A stretch of DNA of 15,742 nt from positions 1 through 15,742 of the forward strand of contig CAYYAQ010000121.1 in assembly GCA_964469555.1 (NCBI GenBank), given 5' to 3'. Source of the stretch: CAYYAQ01 sp964469555. Its GTDB lineage: Bacteria > Planctomycetota > UBA1135 > UBA2386. The stretch's first letter is position 1. The number at the start of each line of letters is the position of its first letter. The translations under genes and the position numbers were made by a program. The notes under the pieces are model-generated. The model was not told the origin of the DNA, ran no database searches, and saw only the letters and a program-made list of their open reading frames with translations. Positions 14,715 through 15,742 of this stretch are shown piece after piece.

Positions 14715-15742
14715 TTGGACGACTTGATCGCTAGCAGCATTCAGCTTGAGCGGATCTTCTGGGCGCGACCTCTGCCCACAGCCACCATGGTCGCGGCTTT
14801 CATCGGCGTGATAGCGCTCAGTGTCTACCTGTATCGACGATCATGGGGCCTGAAGCCCTGGCTGCGCATCGCACTGGGTAGCGCCAGGCTGGTCGTATTG
14901 GCGCTGATCGTCGCTTCGCTCTTCGAGCCGATGGCGGTCATCCATGAGACTCACACGCAGCAGCGAGGGCTGCCGGTCCTCATCGATATCTCCCAGAGTA
15001 TGTCGATCAAGGATCCGCGCAAGCGGCCGGAAGACCTCGCCGAGGCTGCCGCAGCGCTGAACCTACTCTCCACCACCGAACAAGCCGAGGCGGCGGTCAC
15101 AGCCCTCAATCTCGACGCCAAGCAGCGCCAAGCCATCGCCACAGCGTCGCGCCTGGACCTCGCCGCAAACCTGCTGTCACAGTCGGCCCGCCCTGTCTTT
15201 GCGTCGATCGGCGAGACGGTTGACATCAGCTATCACACCTTCGACAGCGAAACGCACCTGGTCAGCGACGCGAGCGTGCTGCCCAAGAGCGTGCTTTCCG
15301 AGTTGCTCCCCGCCGCTCTCGAGACATCCATCGCCACCTCGCTCGAGTCGGTCGCCAAGTCCGGCGGCGCCCCGCCCACGGGCATCGTGCTGCTGTCCGA
15401 CGGTATCGACAGGGGCTCCTCGCGACGTGCCGAGTCCGTTCTCCGGGATCTCGGTGCCCGCGGTATCCCCGTCTATGCGGTACCGATCGGCCTGGCCTCT
15501 CCGGATGATGTCTCCATCCGGAACATCGTAATGCAGGAGGTCGCGTACTCCGGCGACCGTGTCCCTGTCCGTGTCCAACTGCAGTCCAAGGGATACGAGA
15601 AGCGAACAGCCCGTCTGTCGGTGCTTCTCAACGGCCGGCGCGTTTCGTCACGCACGATCCGCTTCGAGGGCGGGCTGCAATTCGCGGATATCGACTTCCG
15701 CGTTGATGTCTATGAAAAAGGCTCGGTGCAAGTCAGTGTGAC
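14715..15742 (+). CDS. second VWA-domain membrane protein of the locus (3' partial)
   Basis: The frame is open from TTG 14715, one base after the previous stop, to the window end: 342 codons. The GGGGGTGG upstream could act as a ribosome site. ATG 14787 is an alternative start, but it would remove part of the first helix region. Two membrane helices lie at about 22-40 (TATMVAAFIGVIALSVYLY) and 52-72. The VWA domain begins at LPVLIDISQSMSIKDPR, with MIDAS Asp91, Ser93 and Ser95. A helical Ala/Leu-rich insertion (~105-160) follows, then TGIVLLSDGIDRG, whose Asp229 is the second metal-site residue, and IPVYAVPIGL. After ~255 a beta-sandwich begins (RVPVRVQLQSKGYEKRTARL). This is the usual companion of the BatA-type protein in planctomycete loci. 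Partnership with the upstream protein is inferred from tight linkage. Confidence 0.88.
   Translation, partial: MDDLIASSIQLERIFWARPLPTATMVAAFIGVIALSVYLYRRSWGLKPWLRIALGSARLVVLALIVASLFEPMAVIHETHTQQRGLPVLIDISQSMSIKDPRKRPEDLAEAAAALNLLSTTEQAEAAVTALNLDAKQRQAIATASRLDLAANLLSQSARPVFASIGETVDISYHTFDSETHLVSDASVLPKSVLSELLPAALETSIATSLESVAKSGGAPPTGIVLLSDGIDRGSSRRAESVLRDLGARGIPVYAVPIGLASPDDVSIRNIVMQEVAYSGDRVPVRVQLQSKGYEKRTARLSVLLNGRRVSSRTIRFEGGLQFADIDFRVDVYEKGSVQVSV

Noticed and set aside
1..15742. CRISPR arrays, rRNA or tRNA genes, insertion-sequence transposases
   Set aside because: None seen: no regularly spaced repeats, no cloverleaf-like segments and no DDE or Y1 transposase motifs were recognised.

Overview
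This window looks like a metagenome scaffold from an uncultured, high-GC member of the Planctomycetota. The basis is gene content, not a database search: a long FAD oxidoreductase with carbohydrate-binding-like ends, a planctomycete-style LamG-like protein, an exported sulfatase, an SBBP beta-propeller protein, the start of a PVC-type membrane-bound dehydrogenase, and a tandem pair of BatA/VWA membrane proteins. Few genes have a clear Shine-Dalgarno site. Two runs of ten N (3441-3450 and 9900-9909) are assembly gaps, so three contigs are joined here. Several genes are cut or oddly joined, so gene order across the joins should not be taken as proven.

Layout. 1-3365 (+): the 3' part of an FAD-dependent oxidoreductase and a complete helical-repeat/LamG-like protein. 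3451-3714 (+): the C-terminal piece of a protein with an HEXXH zinc-protease motif resembling the zincin domain of phage polyvalent proteins, followed directly by a terminator-like hairpin. 3785-9435 (-): a small three-helix membrane protein, a 901-residue exported SBBP beta-propeller protein and a 689-residue exported sulfatase. 9471-10155 (+): a probable secreted protein split by the second gap. 10371-11804 (+): a GT4-type glycosyltransferase. 11805-12124: a non-coding stretch with a strong imperfect hairpin. 12125-12508 (+): the first ~95 residues of a PVC-type dehydrogenase whose homology stops at an inverted repeat. 12542-15742 (+): two tightly linked VWA membrane proteins, the second running off the window end.

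How the genes may work together. The sulfatase, the beta-propeller protein and the oxidoreductase fit a polysaccharide-degrading, surface-exporting lifestyle. The sulfatase and the SBBP protein, otherwise unrelated, end in what looks like the same ~110-residue domain, suggesting a lineage-specific surface or sorting module. The BatA/VWA pair is part of the widespread MoxR-DUF58-VWA envelope locus; the MoxR and DUF58 genes expected upstream are not present, which fits a break or deletion near 12405-12440. I did not find a clear new defence or mobile system. The strongest candidates for new biology are the shared C-terminal domain, the helical-repeat/LamG protein and the hairpin element at 11985-12029.
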